A stretch of 64,000 nt of DNA, taken from a bacterium (GTDB lineage Bacteria > Myxococcota_A > Bradymonadia > UBA7976 > UBA1532). The stretch lies in NCBI GenBank assembly GCA_030426085.1, contig JAUHYW010000061.1:1-64000 (forward strand), written 5' to 3'. The notes beneath the pieces are model-generated. The model searched no databases. It saw only the letters and a program-made list of their open reading frames with translations, and was not told the DNA's origin. A program made the position numbers and the translations under genes. Every line of letters starts with the position of its first letter. Positions within the stretch are counted from its first letter, which is position 1. This document shows, piece by piece, positions 1-8,157 of this stretch.

Positions 1-211
1 CCACCGAAGCCCCGCGCGGCCGGCGCCCGGGGTGGTACGGGCGACATGTTCGGCACCACGAAGGAGCCCGTAACACCCCGGGACCCCGCCGGCCGCGCCG
101 ACGCGATACCCACCAGCCCCATCACACCCACGCCCTCCCCCACCAAAGCCCACGAGGCCGGCCGTTGCGCCACCCACCACCATCGTACCCCCGCCGAACC
201 CCGAAGCCCGC
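1..211. other. Left-edge intergenic stretch, no gene recognised
   Basis: I see no convincing gene here. A short plus-strand open frame from about position 46 is rich in Pro, Thr and Arg, continues antisense into the neighbouring lipoprotein gene, and has no ribosome binding site. Several runs of C and GCCGG occur, but no hairpin with a T-run. It probably holds the 3' flank of the lipoprotein gene that ends at 212. Confidence 0.4.
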
Positions 212-1867
212 CTACTCCCGGCGCACCGCGAACTGCGAACACCGCCGCTGCGGGATCGCGAACGCGTGGGCCGCGACGCTGTCCCCGCCGATCACCGAGA
301 ACTCCGGCCCGAACGTGCCGTTGCCCGCCCCCCGATACAGGCGGGTCTGGCCCGGCGCGCCATAGTCGGTGTGGTTGTAGCCCACGATCAGATCCATGTG
401 CCCGTCGAAGTCGAAGTCGAACGTGCGCCCGCTCGACGTGCGCCCCAGGGTCTCGCCTCCGGCCTGCTCGCGGGCGTCGCCCGGGTTGAGATCCACCGCG
501 CTGATCGGGTTGGGGAAGAACGTACCGTCCCCCACCCCGAACCAGGTCCAGCCCTCGCCGGCGCGGCCGTCGTCGTCGAAGCCGAGGCAGACGTCTCCCA
601 CCCCGTCGCCGTCGAAGTCCGCGAACATCACCGTGTTGGCCGGCGCATGCTGCCGGCCCTCGTTGTGCACGAAGCCGAGCTGCGGATCGCCGAACGTGCC
701 GTCGCCCCGGCCGAAGAGGGTGTAGACCCGGGTGGCGGCGTTGCCCCCCGAGGCGTAGGTCGTGAGGGTCAGGTCGACGTGGCCGCCCTCGTCGGGGTCG
801 AGATCCACCGCCTGAAAGGCCCCGCGGGCGATCCACTGGCCGCCGACGGTCGGCGTCAGATCGTGCGGCGGCAGCGCGGTGAAGAAGCAGCCGTCCTCGG
901 GGGCCGCGCCGACGGCGCACTGGGCGTCGCGGCGCCCGTTGTTGAGGTAGACCCGCAGCGCGCCCGAGGCCACGTTGCCGTCGCGCACGATCTCGAAGCG
1001 GGCGAGGTCGAAGTCGAAGTCGCCGTCGAGGTCGCCCACCACGCCCTCGAGCCGCGCGTCGGTGGGGCCCATGGCCCGCTGCACGAACTCGTCTTCCTTG
1101 TCGTCGCGCACGAACAGCCACGTCTGCCGCTGGCCGGCCATGTCGGGGGACGACTGGGCGAGGAAGTCCATGATGCCGTCCCCGTCGAAGTCACCCACCG
1201 AGAAGCTGCCATAGGTCGAGGGCGCGCCGTCGACCTCGACCACCCGGCCCACCGGCACCGGCGCCCGGAAGGTGCCGTCGCGCTCGCTGAGGAAGAGGTC
1301 GATGGTGTTCTGCGCGTTGCGGCGCACCATGAACTCGGGGAAGGGATCGCGGGGGTAGGGATCGGCGCCGTCGTCGACGCCGTCGCCGTCGGTGTCGGCC
1401 ACCGCCGGGTCGGAGAGCGCGCAGTCCTCGCCGTAGGCCAGCTCCTCGTCGTCGGGGATGCCGTCGGCGTCGTCGTCGGTGTCTTCGTTGTCGCCGATGC
1501 CGTCGAAGTCCCGGTCCTGCCACTCGGTGGGATCGTTGGGGAAGGGATCGCGGTTGTCGCCGAAGCCGTCGCCGTCCCGGTCGGACCACTCCATCGGGTC
1601 GTCGGGGAAGGCGTCGTCGGCGTCGGGCACGCCGTCGCCGTCCCGGTCGGGCGGCGGGGGCGCCGCGTCGGGCTCGAGCGCGTCGGGGGCCGCGTCGACC
1701 GATGGGTCGCGGTCGGGGGCGGCGTCGACGATGGCGTCGGGCGGCGCGGCGTCGATGAGCACGCTCTCGACGTCGGGGGCCGCGTCGACGGCGGCGGCCG
1801 GCTCGGTCTGGTCACACGCCGCCAGCGCGGCGCACAGCAGGGGCAGGAGCAGTCGGGCGAAGCGCAT
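212..1867 (-). CDS. Surface lipoprotein with thrombospondin-type-3 and FG-GAP/VCBS repeats
   Basis: The 551-residue protein starts at the ATG at 1867, where a hydrophobic signal ends in a lipobox (LAAC, Cys18). Upstream in-frame codons are rejected because they precede the signal peptide. Residues about 20-75 are an Ala/Asp/Pro linker. About 78-190 carry Asp-rich calcium-binding repeats of the DxDGDGxxD thrombospondin type 3 kind. The rest is a series of FG-GAP/VCBS-like repeats (DFDGDG, DLDGD, DFDFDGHMD), probably a beta-propeller. It is inferred to be an outer-membrane-anchored, calcium-stabilised surface protein. The ligand is unknown. The gene stands alone, and the 302 bp upstream hold an unusual element. 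Confidence 0.75.
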   Translation of the reverse strand: MRFARLLLPLLCAALAACDQTEPAAAVDAAPDVESVLIDAAPPDAIVDAAPDRDPSVDAAPDALEPDAAPPPPDRDGDGVPDADDAFPDDPMEWSDRDGDGFGDNRDPFPNDPTEWQDRDFDGIGDNEDTDDDADGIPDDEELAYGEDCALSDPAVADTDGDGVDDGADPYPRDPFPEFMVRRNAQNTIDLFLSERDGTFRAPVPVGRVVEVDGAPSTYGSFSVGDFDGDGIMDFLAQSSPDMAGQRQTWLFVRDDKEDEFVQRAMGPTDARLEGVVGDLDGDFDFDLARFEIVRDGNVASGALRVYLNNGRRDAQCAVGAAPEDGCFFTALPPHDLTPTVGGQWIARGAFQAVDLDPDEGGHVDLTLTTYASGGNAATRVYTLFGRGDGTFGDPQLGFVHNEGRQHAPANTVMFADFDGDGVGDVCLGFDDDGRAGEGWTWFGVGDGTFFPNPISAVDLNPGDAREQAGGETLGRTSSGRTFDFDFDGHMDLIVGYNHTDYGAPGQTRLYRGAGNGTFGPEFSVIGGDSVAAHAFAIPQRRCSQFAVRRE

Positions 1868-2169
1868 GGTGGGCCTCCTCGGGCAGAGGCTACCCCAAGG
1901 GCTTGGAAGGAAATAGCTCGGAGCGCCGAGGGCCCGAGATCGGAGCGCCGGCGGCAGCGCGCCCGCAGACCGCGAGGAAGGGGGCCAAGCCCGCGACCTG
2001 ACGGGGTGTAGGCCCGGCGCGCAGCCCGGAGGGCGAGCGCACCCGAGGTGCGTCGACGAAGTGGTCGAGGACGAAAGCGCCGCAGGCGGTTCGAGGTCGG
2101 GTCCGCAGGCCCGAGATATTTTCTGACAAGCCCCAAGCCCGGCATCGGCGCACGGGGCAGAGCCCCCGA
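1868..2169. other. Intergenic region of about 300 bp, non-coding apart from a putative repeat element
   Basis: No gene is seen. The stretch separates the lipoprotein start (1867) from the malate synthase stop (2170), both on the minus strand. It contains two AT-rich islands, near 1909-1916 and 2114-2129, which are the inner parts of an inverted repeat. Promoter elements for the lipoprotein gene are probably in or next to the left island. Confidence 0.5.
1899..2133. repeat. Putative MITE-like element with 23-bp imperfect terminal inverted repeats
   Basis: The 23 bases at 1899-1921, read on the plus strand, match the minus-strand reading of 2111-2133 at 19 of 23 positions (GGGCTTG, AAATA and CTCGG are shared). 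They enclose about 190 bp with no plausible gene. A further GGGCTTG lies just outside the right end, and the palindrome-like CCAAGGGCTTGG spans the left end. This arrangement resembles a small non-autonomous element or a dispersed intergenic repeat. I see no second copy in this window and no clear target-site duplication. Confidence 0.4.
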
Positions 2170-4224
2170 TCAGCCGGCGTAGCGCCCCGGGCACAGCCGA
2201 CGCGCGGCGGCCCACGGGTCATCCGCCTCGCGCACCGCGGGGAAGGTGAACGGCAGCAGCAGCTCGGGCACGCTCTCGACCGGGTCGGGGTCGAGCACGA
2301 GCTGACGCAGGATGCGCACCGCGATGGGATACCACCGGGCGATGGATCCGGCCCACTTCACATGCACCCGGCGGGTGCCATCGCCGCTGGGATCGGCGCC
2401 GCCCCGGATGAAGGCCACCTCGTCGGCCAGGATGGTCTCGAAGAGATCGCGCGAGACCCGGCCGTGCTGCACCTCGGCCCACAGCTCCCAGCGGGAGCGC
2501 TCGGTGGTCGCCAGGTCGTCCATGATGCGCACCGGGACCCGCTCGCCGGACGCTGTGCGCAGGGCCGCGGGCAGGGCCACGCAGCCGGTGCCGTCGAGCC
2601 ACGCGGCGAGGTATTGCAGCGCCTGGAAGACGTTGTAGCGCACCTCGTCCGGGTCGTGGTTGGCGATGACGTCCGAGACGGCGATGTCGGCGGCCAGCAG
2701 CCGCCGGGCGTAGGCCGGGTCGTCGGGCGCGAGGCCGGGCACGTCGGGGCCGCGCACGAAGTCGAGCAGCGGGGTGTGGGCCTCGGGGTCGGGCACCAGC
2801 GCCCGGATCAGATCGGCGAGGATCTGCCCGTCGCCCCGCTCGGTGCGCCGCCAGGCCTCGACCAGCGCGACGCCGATACGCACGAAGTCGGGGTGGGCCA
2901 CCCAGAAGCCATCCAGGCCGCGCTTCATCTGGGTGATCACATCCCGCACGTAGCCCACCATGCTCGCGGTGTACGAGGCGGGGTCGCCCTCTTCGAAGAG
3001 CACCCCGTACATGCCGCCGATGGCCAGCCCGCCGATGGCATGCATGGCTTCGGCCAGCACGACGTGGGACGCCTTGATGTGGTTGACGACGATGTCGGGG
3101 TCGGCCTTGACCGGGATGCGATAGCCCGGGTCGTGGCGGAAGATCCGGGCGGTCGAGGCCAGGAAGTCGTGCCAGCCGAGGCTGCCGCCGAGGAAGTGCG
3201 GGCCCAGCGCGGCGGCCATCTCGCGGATGCGGAAGATGGCCCGGGGGGTCTCGAAGACGCACAGCACCTGCACGGTCCACGGGGGGCAGCCGGGGTCGCG
3301 GGCCCGCACCGCGGCGGTGGTGACCCCGATGAGCCGGCGCAGGTAGCCCGCCTCGGCCTCGTCTTCGAGCTTGGGCACGTAGAACACCATCGCCCGGGGG
3401 TGGTGGCGGTTGTGCCAGACGTGGGTCACGAAGTCGTACAGATGCAGCGGCAGCGGGTGGCCGTCGAGCAGGTGGTTGCCGTCGGGCAGCCACAGCCCGG
3501 GGATGCGCTTGACGGGCAGCGATCGGCCTTCGTCGGCCAGCCGGTAGGCCTTGCCCGGCATGTCATGCGACAGGGTGCCGTCGTAGCACCCCATCAGGTT
3601 GCGGCAGCCGTCGAGGAAGCGGCGCATGATCGGGGTCTGGGAGTCTTCGTCGTCGGCGCCCCACCGGGGCACCTGGCCCGACGCCTCGACCAGCGCGGCG
3701 ACGATGGGCGGCTCGTCGGGGCGGATCCGGTGCAGGGCGTTCATGGCGTTGATGGCCATGCGGGCGCTGTCCGGCGGGCCGAAGAGGGTGATCTGCTCGC
3801 CCTTCAACCACCCGGGCACCTCGACCGGGGGGCGGTCGGGCGGCGGCGCGCCGGTGGGGCCGACGATCACCCGCCCGCCCGGGTCGCGGCGGCCGATGAC
3901 GGTGGCGTAGTCCGGGTCGTCGACGGCCTTGCCCGCGTTCTTCGCCGCCAGGGCCCGGGTCTCGCGGTCGATGAAGGCCCGCGCCGCCCGCCGCCGCTCG
4001 AGCGCCGCCGACAGCGCGCCGCAGACCGCCCGGTGCACTTCGACGACCAGGGCCAGCGCGGCGTCGGTCTCGATCGCGGGGAAGGCCTCGCGCAAGCCGG
4101 GCGCGACGGCGAGGCCGGGCACGGCGGGGATCGGCTCGGCGGCGTCGGCCAGCGCCCGGCGCAGCGGCTCGGGGATGAAGGCGGCGTAGTCGGCGACGCG
4201 GGTCGCGGGGGTCTCGGTCTTCAC
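2170..4224 (-). CDS. Malate synthase-like enzyme
   Basis: This 684-residue protein should condense glyoxylate with acetyl-CoA to give malate. The sequence shows the family landmarks: VPKLEDEAEA, then FETP with Glu near residue 324 and GSLGWHDF with Asp near 351 (magnesium ligands), then GLDGFWVAHPD, and a C-terminal IMDDLATTERSRW whose Asp near 569 matches the catalytic base motif (MEDxAT). The start is taken as GTG at 4224 because GGGAGA lies just upstream and the upstream codons look non-coding. It diverges from allantoinase. Ureidoglycolate breakdown yields glyoxylate, so the pairing suggests that it consumes ureide-derived glyoxylate. It is divergent from textbook malate synthase A and G. 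Confidence 0.75.
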   Translation of the reverse strand: MKTETPATRVADYAAFIPEPLRRALADAAEPIPAVPGLAVAPGLREAFPAIETDAALALVVEVHRAVCGALSAALERRRAARAFIDRETRALAAKNAGKAVDDPDYATVIGRRDPGGRVIVGPTGAPPPDRPPVEVPGWLKGEQITLFGPPDSARMAINAMNALHRIRPDEPPIVAALVEASGQVPRWGADDEDSQTPIMRRFLDGCRNLMGCYDGTLSHDMPGKAYRLADEGRSLPVKRIPGLWLPDGNHLLDGHPLPLHLYDFVTHVWHNRHHPRAMVFYVPKLEDEAEAGYLRRLIGVTTAAVRARDPGCPPWTVQVLCVFETPRAIFRIREMAAALGPHFLGGSLGWHDFLASTARIFRHDPGYRIPVKADPDIVVNHIKASHVVLAEAMHAIGGLAIGGMYGVLFEEGDPASYTASMVGYVRDVITQMKRGLDGFWVAHPDFVRIGVALVEAWRRTERGDGQILADLIRALVPDPEAHTPLLDFVRGPDVPGLAPDDPAYARRLLAADIAVSDVIANHDPDEVRYNVFQALQYLAAWLDGTGCVALPAALRTASGERVPVRIMDDLATTERSRWELWAEVQHGRVSRDLFETILADEVAFIRGGADPSGDGTRRVHVKWAGSIARWYPIAVRILRQLVLDPDPVESVPELLLPFTFPAVREADDPWAAARRLCPGRYAG

Positions 4225-4356
4225 GGGCGTCTCCCGGCGCGGCGGGTCGGCGTGGGGTCTGGGCGGCGGCGCATCGGCGGCACGGTAGTGCGGCGATCGA
4301 TCGGCGGCAAGCACAACCGGGCCCGCGCGACCGGCGCCCTCGGGCGGGAATCCTGT

Positions 4357-4379
4357 TACCGTCGCGTGTCACGACGGGA
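4357..4379 (+). promoter_or_regulatory. Candidate -10 hexamer, small dyad and RBS before allantoinase
   Basis: A TACCGT hexamer at 4357-4362 overlaps a CCGTCG/CGACGG inverted repeat (4359-4364 and 4372-4377) and is followed by GGGAG at 4375-4379, six bases before the ATG. On the opposite strand a second TACCGT lies about 65 bases upstream of the malate synthase start, so the 160-bp gap may hold divergent promoters. The dyad is short and could be chance. Confidence 0.3.
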
Positions 4380-4385
4380 GCAGAC

Positions 4386-5747
4386 ATGGATCGACTCCGC
4401 CTCTACAGCCGCCGGGTGCTCGGCCCGAAGGGGCCCGCGCCGGGGCGGGTGGTCGTCGAGGGGGCGCGCATCGCCCGGGTCGAGGCGGCCGACGGGCCGG
4501 GGCCCGACGACGCCGATCTGGGCGGGCTGTGGCTGATGCCGGGGGTCGTCGACACCCATGTGCACGTCAACGAGCCGGGCCGCACCGCGTGGGAGGGCTT
4601 CGCCACCGCGACCGCCGCCGCGGCGCTGGGCGGGGTGACGACGCTGGCCGACATGCCGCTCAACAGTGATCCGGTGACGACGAGCCTCGCCGCGCTCGAG
4701 GCCAAGATCGCCGCCGCCGCGGGCAAGCTGCGGGTCGACTGCGCGCTGTGGGGCGGGGTCGTGCCGGGCAATACGCCCGCGCTGAAGCCGATGGTCGAGC
4801 GGGGGGTGCGGGGCTTCAAGTGCTTCTTGTGCCACTCGGGCATCGACGACTTCCCGGCGGTCGAAGAGGGCGATCTGCTCTCGGCCATGCCCGCGCTGCG
4901 GGCCCTCGACCGCCCGCTGCTGGTGCACGCCGAGCTGGAGCAGCCGCTGCGCGCGGCGGCGGCCGGCGATGTGCGCGACTACCAGACCTACCTGCACAGC
5001 CGCCCGCCCGAGTGGGAGGACGCGGCCGTGGCGATGATGATCGACCTGTGTCGGCGCACGGGCTGCCGGGTCCACATCGTGCATCTGTCGAGCGCGGGCG
5101 CCCTGCCCCTGCTGCGGGCGGCGCGGGCCGAGGGGCTGCCGATCACCGCCGAGACCTGCCCCCACTACCTGTGCCTCACCGCCGAGGACGTCCCGCCGGG
5201 CGCGACCGAGTTCAAGTGCGCCCCGCCGATCCGCGAGGGGGCCAACCGGGACGCGCTGTGGGCCGCGCTGGCCGAGGGGGTCATCGACTTCGTGGTGACC
5301 GATCACAGCCCGTGCATCCCGTCGCTGAAGCTGCCCGAGACCGGCGACTTCATGCAGGCGTGGGGTGGCGTCGCCTCGCTTCAGCTCGGGCTGGCGAGCG
5401 TGGCCACCGAGGCCCGGAAGCGGGGCTTCTCGCTGGGGCAGGTGTCCCGCTGGATGACCGCCGGGCCGGCCCGGCTGCTGGGGTGGGATCACGGCGCGCT
5501 GGCGCCGGGGCAGCGGGCCGATCTGGTCGCCTGGGATCCGGACGATGCCTTCGAAGTCATCGGCGCGAAGCTGGCCCACCGCCACCCGACGACGCCCTAC
5601 GCCGGGCGCACGCTGCGGGGGCGGGTGCATCACGTCTGGCTGCGGGGGCAGGCCATCGTGGCCGACGGCGCGCTGGTGGGTGATCCCATCGGGCGGCTGC
5701 TGGTGCGCCCCACCGAGAGCAGGAGCGAGAGCGAGAGGATGTCATGA
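4386..5747 (+). CDS. allB: Allantoinase
   Basis: This 453-residue cytosolic amidohydrolase hydrolyses allantoin to allantoate. The dihydroorotase-like metal centre is visible: DTHVHVNEPGR (residues about 56-66), the carboxylated Lys in GFKCFLCHSG (about 145), HAE (about 181), HIVHLSS (about 230) and VTDHSPC (about 303). The length is that of bacterial AllB. The ATG follows a GGGAG ribosome binding site. The stop overlaps the start of the allantoicase fusion gene by four bases (ATGA), so the two are translationally coupled in one ureide-degradation operon. A hydantoinase is a less likely alternative, given the neighbours. Confidence 0.92.
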   Translation: MDRLRLYSRRVLGPKGPAPGRVVVEGARIARVEAADGPGPDDADLGGLWLMPGVVDTHVHVNEPGRTAWEGFATATAAAALGGVTTLADMPLNSDPVTTSLAALEAKIAAAAGKLRVDCALWGGVVPGNTPALKPMVERGVRGFKCFLCHSGIDDFPAVEEGDLLSAMPALRALDRPLLVHAELEQPLRAAAAGDVRDYQTYLHSRPPEWEDAAVAMMIDLCRRTGCRVHIVHLSSAGALPLLRAARAEGLPITAETCPHYLCLTAEDVPPGATEFKCAPPIREGANRDALWAALAEGVIDFVVTDHSPCIPSLKLPETGDFMQAWGGVASLQLGLASVATEARKRGFSLGQVSRWMTAGPARLLGWDHGALAPGQRADLVAWDPDDAFEVIGAKLAHRHPTTPYAGRTLRGRVHHVWLRGQAIVADGALVGDPIGRLLVRPTESRSESERMS

Positions 5748-7303
5748 GTGATCTGCCCGCGGCCCCCACGTCGACCGCCGTCTTCACCGGCCTGCCCGAT
5801 CTGGCGGGGGCCATCATGGGCGGCGAGGCCCTGCTGTCGTCGGATGCCTTCTTCGCCGGCCACGAGAACCTGCTGCTGCCCCACGAGCCGGTGTGGGACG
5901 CGGCCCGCTACACCGAGCGCGGCAAGTGGATGGACGGCTGGGAGCCCCGCCGACGGCGGCACCCGGGGCACGACTGGGCCATCGTGCGGCTGGGCCGCCC
6001 CGGTGATCTGGTGGGGGTCGACGTCGACACCCGGCACTTCATGGGCAACCACGCGCCGTTCGCCGCGCTGGACGCCACCGTGGCCCCGGCCGACGCCACC
6101 GGCGAGTGGCTGCGGGATCACGCCGAGTGGACCCCGGTGCTCGATCAGACCCCGATGGGGCGCGGGGGGCACAACGTCTTCGCGCTGCGGCCGTTCGCCG
6201 GGGCGACCCACGTGCGGCTGAACATCTACCCCGCGGGCGGGGTGGCCCGGCTGCGGGTGTACGGGCGGCCGCGGCCCGCCGGGCGCGAGGGGCCGATCGA
6301 CCTCGTGGGGGCCGCCAACGGCGGCCGGGCGCTGGCCTGCTCGGACATGTTCTTCTCCCGCATGGACAACCTCATCCGCCCCGACGAGGCGGCCCACATG
6401 GGCGACGGCTGGGAGACGAAGCGCAGCCCCATCCCCCACCGGGACTGGGTCATCCTGGCGCTGGGGCAGCCGGGGGACGTCGAGTCGATCCGGGTGCACA
6501 CCCGCCACTTCAAGGGCAACCACCCGACCGGCGTCCGGGTCGAGGCCCTGCACTGGCCCGGCGCGCCGCCCCACGCCCTGTGCGGGTGGCCCGAGTGGAC
6601 GGTGGTCGTGCCCGACACCCCGCTGGGGCCCGACCGGGCGCACGACATGCCGGTGGGGTCGTCGGGGCCGTGGACCCACTTGAGGGTGATCATGCTGTCG
6701 GACGGAGGCATCAGCCGCCTGCGGGCCTTCGGGCGGCCGGCGCGGCGCACTCCGGCCGAGGCCGATCCCGGGCTGCGGGCGCTCAACGGGCTGCCCGAGG
6801 CCGACGCCCGGGGTGCCTTCGGGCGCTGCTGCGGGGCGACCCGGTGGGTGGATGCCATGCTCGCCGGGCGGCCGTATGCCTCCCGAACCCACCTGCACGG
6901 GCACGCCCGGCATGTGTGGTGGCACCTGGGTGATGGCGACTGGCGGGCGGCGTTCGAGCATCACCCGCGCATCGGGGCCGATCCGGCGGCGCTGCGGGCG
7001 AAGTTCGCCGCGACGGCCGCCTGGTCGGCGGGCGAGCAGTCGGGGGTGCAGGGGGCGTCGGAGGATGTCATCGAGGCCCTGGCCGATGGCAACCGGCGCT
7101 ACGAGGACCGCTTCGGTCACATCTTCATCGTCTGCGCCTCGGGGCTGTCGGCGGGCGAGATGCTGGCGCGGCTCGAGGCCCGCATCGACGACCCGCCCGA
7201 GGCCGAGCTGCGGGTCGCCGCCGAGGAGCAGGCCCGCATCACCGCGCTGCGCTTGGAGCGGTGGCTCGACGCGGCTGGCACCTCGGGGCGCGGTGGGGCA
7301 TAG
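5744..7303 (+). CDS. Bifunctional allantoicase / OHCU decarboxylase
   Basis: This 519-residue protein has two enzymes in one chain. Residues about 12-335 are allantoicase, built of two similar halves (each with a HFKGNH or HFMGNH-like stretch and a GWE motif), which converts allantoate to ureidoglycolate and urea. Residues about 345-515 are 2-oxo-4-hydroxy-4-carboxy-5-ureidoimidazoline decarboxylase, with the catalytic His in HPRIG (about 407), EQSG (about 430) and RFGHIFIVCASG. The decarboxylase acts in urate breakdown just before allantoin, so the fusion joins non-adjacent steps that flank allantoinase. No urate oxidase or HIU hydrolase gene is in the window. Confidence 0.88.
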   Translation: MSDLPAAPTSTAVFTGLPDLAGAIMGGEALLSSDAFFAGHENLLLPHEPVWDAARYTERGKWMDGWEPRRRRHPGHDWAIVRLGRPGDLVGVDVDTRHFMGNHAPFAALDATVAPADATGEWLRDHAEWTPVLDQTPMGRGGHNVFALRPFAGATHVRLNIYPAGGVARLRVYGRPRPAGREGPIDLVGAANGGRALACSDMFFSRMDNLIRPDEAAHMGDGWETKRSPIPHRDWVILALGQPGDVESIRVHTRHFKGNHPTGVRVEALHWPGAPPHALCGWPEWTVVVPDTPLGPDRAHDMPVGSSGPWTHLRVIMLSDGGISRLRAFGRPARRTPAEADPGLRALNGLPEADARGAFGRCCGATRWVDAMLAGRPYASRTHLHGHARHVWWHLGDGDWRAAFEHHPRIGADPAALRAKFAATAAWSAGEQSGVQGASEDVIEALADGNRRYEDRFGHIFIVCASGLSAGEMLARLEARIDDPPEAELRVAAEEQARITALRLERWLDAAGTSGRGGA

Positions 7304-7332
7304 TCCCCGCTCGATCGAACGGGAGGTCCGCC

Positions 7333-8118
7333 ATGGCCATCGTCCTTCTGACCGGCGCCTCGTCGGGGCTCGGCGCCGCGCTGGCGCCGCTGCTGGCCGC
7401 CGACGGCGACCGGGTCGCGCTCGCCGCCCGCCGGGCGGACGCGCTCGAAGCGGTCGTCGAACAGATCCGATCGGCGGGCGGCGAGGCGCTGGCGGTGCCG
7501 CTCGACGTGACCGATCGGGACGCGGTGCAGGCCGCGGTGGCGCAGGTGGCCGAGGTCTGGGGGCCGGTCGAGACGCTGGTGGCCAACGCCGGGGTCGGCT
7601 TCGCGGTGAGCGCCGAGGCCTATGACTCGGGCACCGTCGAGCGCATCTTCGCGGTCAACGTGCTGGGGCTGAGCCACTGCGTCGAGGCGGTGCTGCCCGG
7701 CATGCTGGCGGCGGGCGCGGGGCACATCGTGGGGGTCGGCAGCCTCGCCGGCTACCGGGGGCTGCCCGGGTCGGCGCCCTACTGCGCGAGCAAGGCCGCG
7801 GTGCGGTTGCTGCTCGAGGGGCTGCGGGTCGAGCTGCGGTCGAAGGGGGTCGCGGTGACCCACATCGCGCCGGGCTTCGTCGAGACCCCGCTGACCGCGC
7901 GCAATGACTTCGAGATGCCCTTCCTGCTGCCGGTCGAAGAGGGCGCCCGCCACCTGTACACCGCCATCCGCAAGCGGCCGGCGGAGTATGCCTTCCCGTG
8001 GCAGCTCAAGACCGCGATGGGTCTGGGGCGCATGCTGCCCGCCGGGCTGTGGGATCGGGCGATGTCGGGGCGCAAGGCCGAGAAGAGCGAAGCGATCGAC
8101 GGGCCGGGCGATGGCTGA
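7333..8118 (+). CDS. Short-chain dehydrogenase/reductase
   Basis: This 261-residue classical SDR oxidoreductase starts at the ATG at 7333, preceded by GGGAGG. It has the NAD(P)-binding TGASSGLG motif at residues about 7-14, a NAGVGF motif, and the catalytic YxxxK as Tyr150/Lys154 (YCASK). Ser is present upstream in the GSLAGYRG loop. A C-terminal IRKRPAEYAFPW stretch resembles the tail of the DltE/YdfG-like SDR group. The substrate cannot be read from sequence. A CATAGT hexamer about 28 bases upstream may be its own -10 element, so it need not belong to the ureide operon. Confidence 0.8.
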   Translation: MAIVLLTGASSGLGAALAPLLAADGDRVALAARRADALEAVVEQIRSAGGEALAVPLDVTDRDAVQAAVAQVAEVWGPVETLVANAGVGFAVSAEAYDSGTVERIFAVNVLGLSHCVEAVLPGMLAAGAGHIVGVGSLAGYRGLPGSAPYCASKAAVRLLLEGLRVELRSKGVAVTHIAPGFVETPLTARNDFEMPFLLPVEEGARHLYTAIRKRPAEYAFPWQLKTAMGLGRMLPAGLWDRAMSGRKAEKSEAIDGPGDG

Positions 8119-8157
8119 TCGGCCGGCCCGGCGCGCGCAACCACACAGGAGGCTCCG

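Noticed and set aside
266-2011. Long open frame antisense to the TSP3/FG-GAP lipoprotein gene
   Set aside because: It mirrors the Asp-rich repeats as Val/Gly/Glu-rich sequence, has no domain or ribosome binding site, and results from the high GC content.
4272-4274. ATG on the minus strand 7 bases after a TACCGT hexamer, upstream of malate synthase
   Set aside because: It is out of frame with the enzyme. The in-frame GTG at 4224 with GGGAGA is preferred.
2362-4536. 724-codon open frame antisense to malate synthase
   Set aside because: Composition (His, Gly, Val, Gln-rich) is that of an antisense shadow, and it crosses the divergent promoter region into allantoinase.
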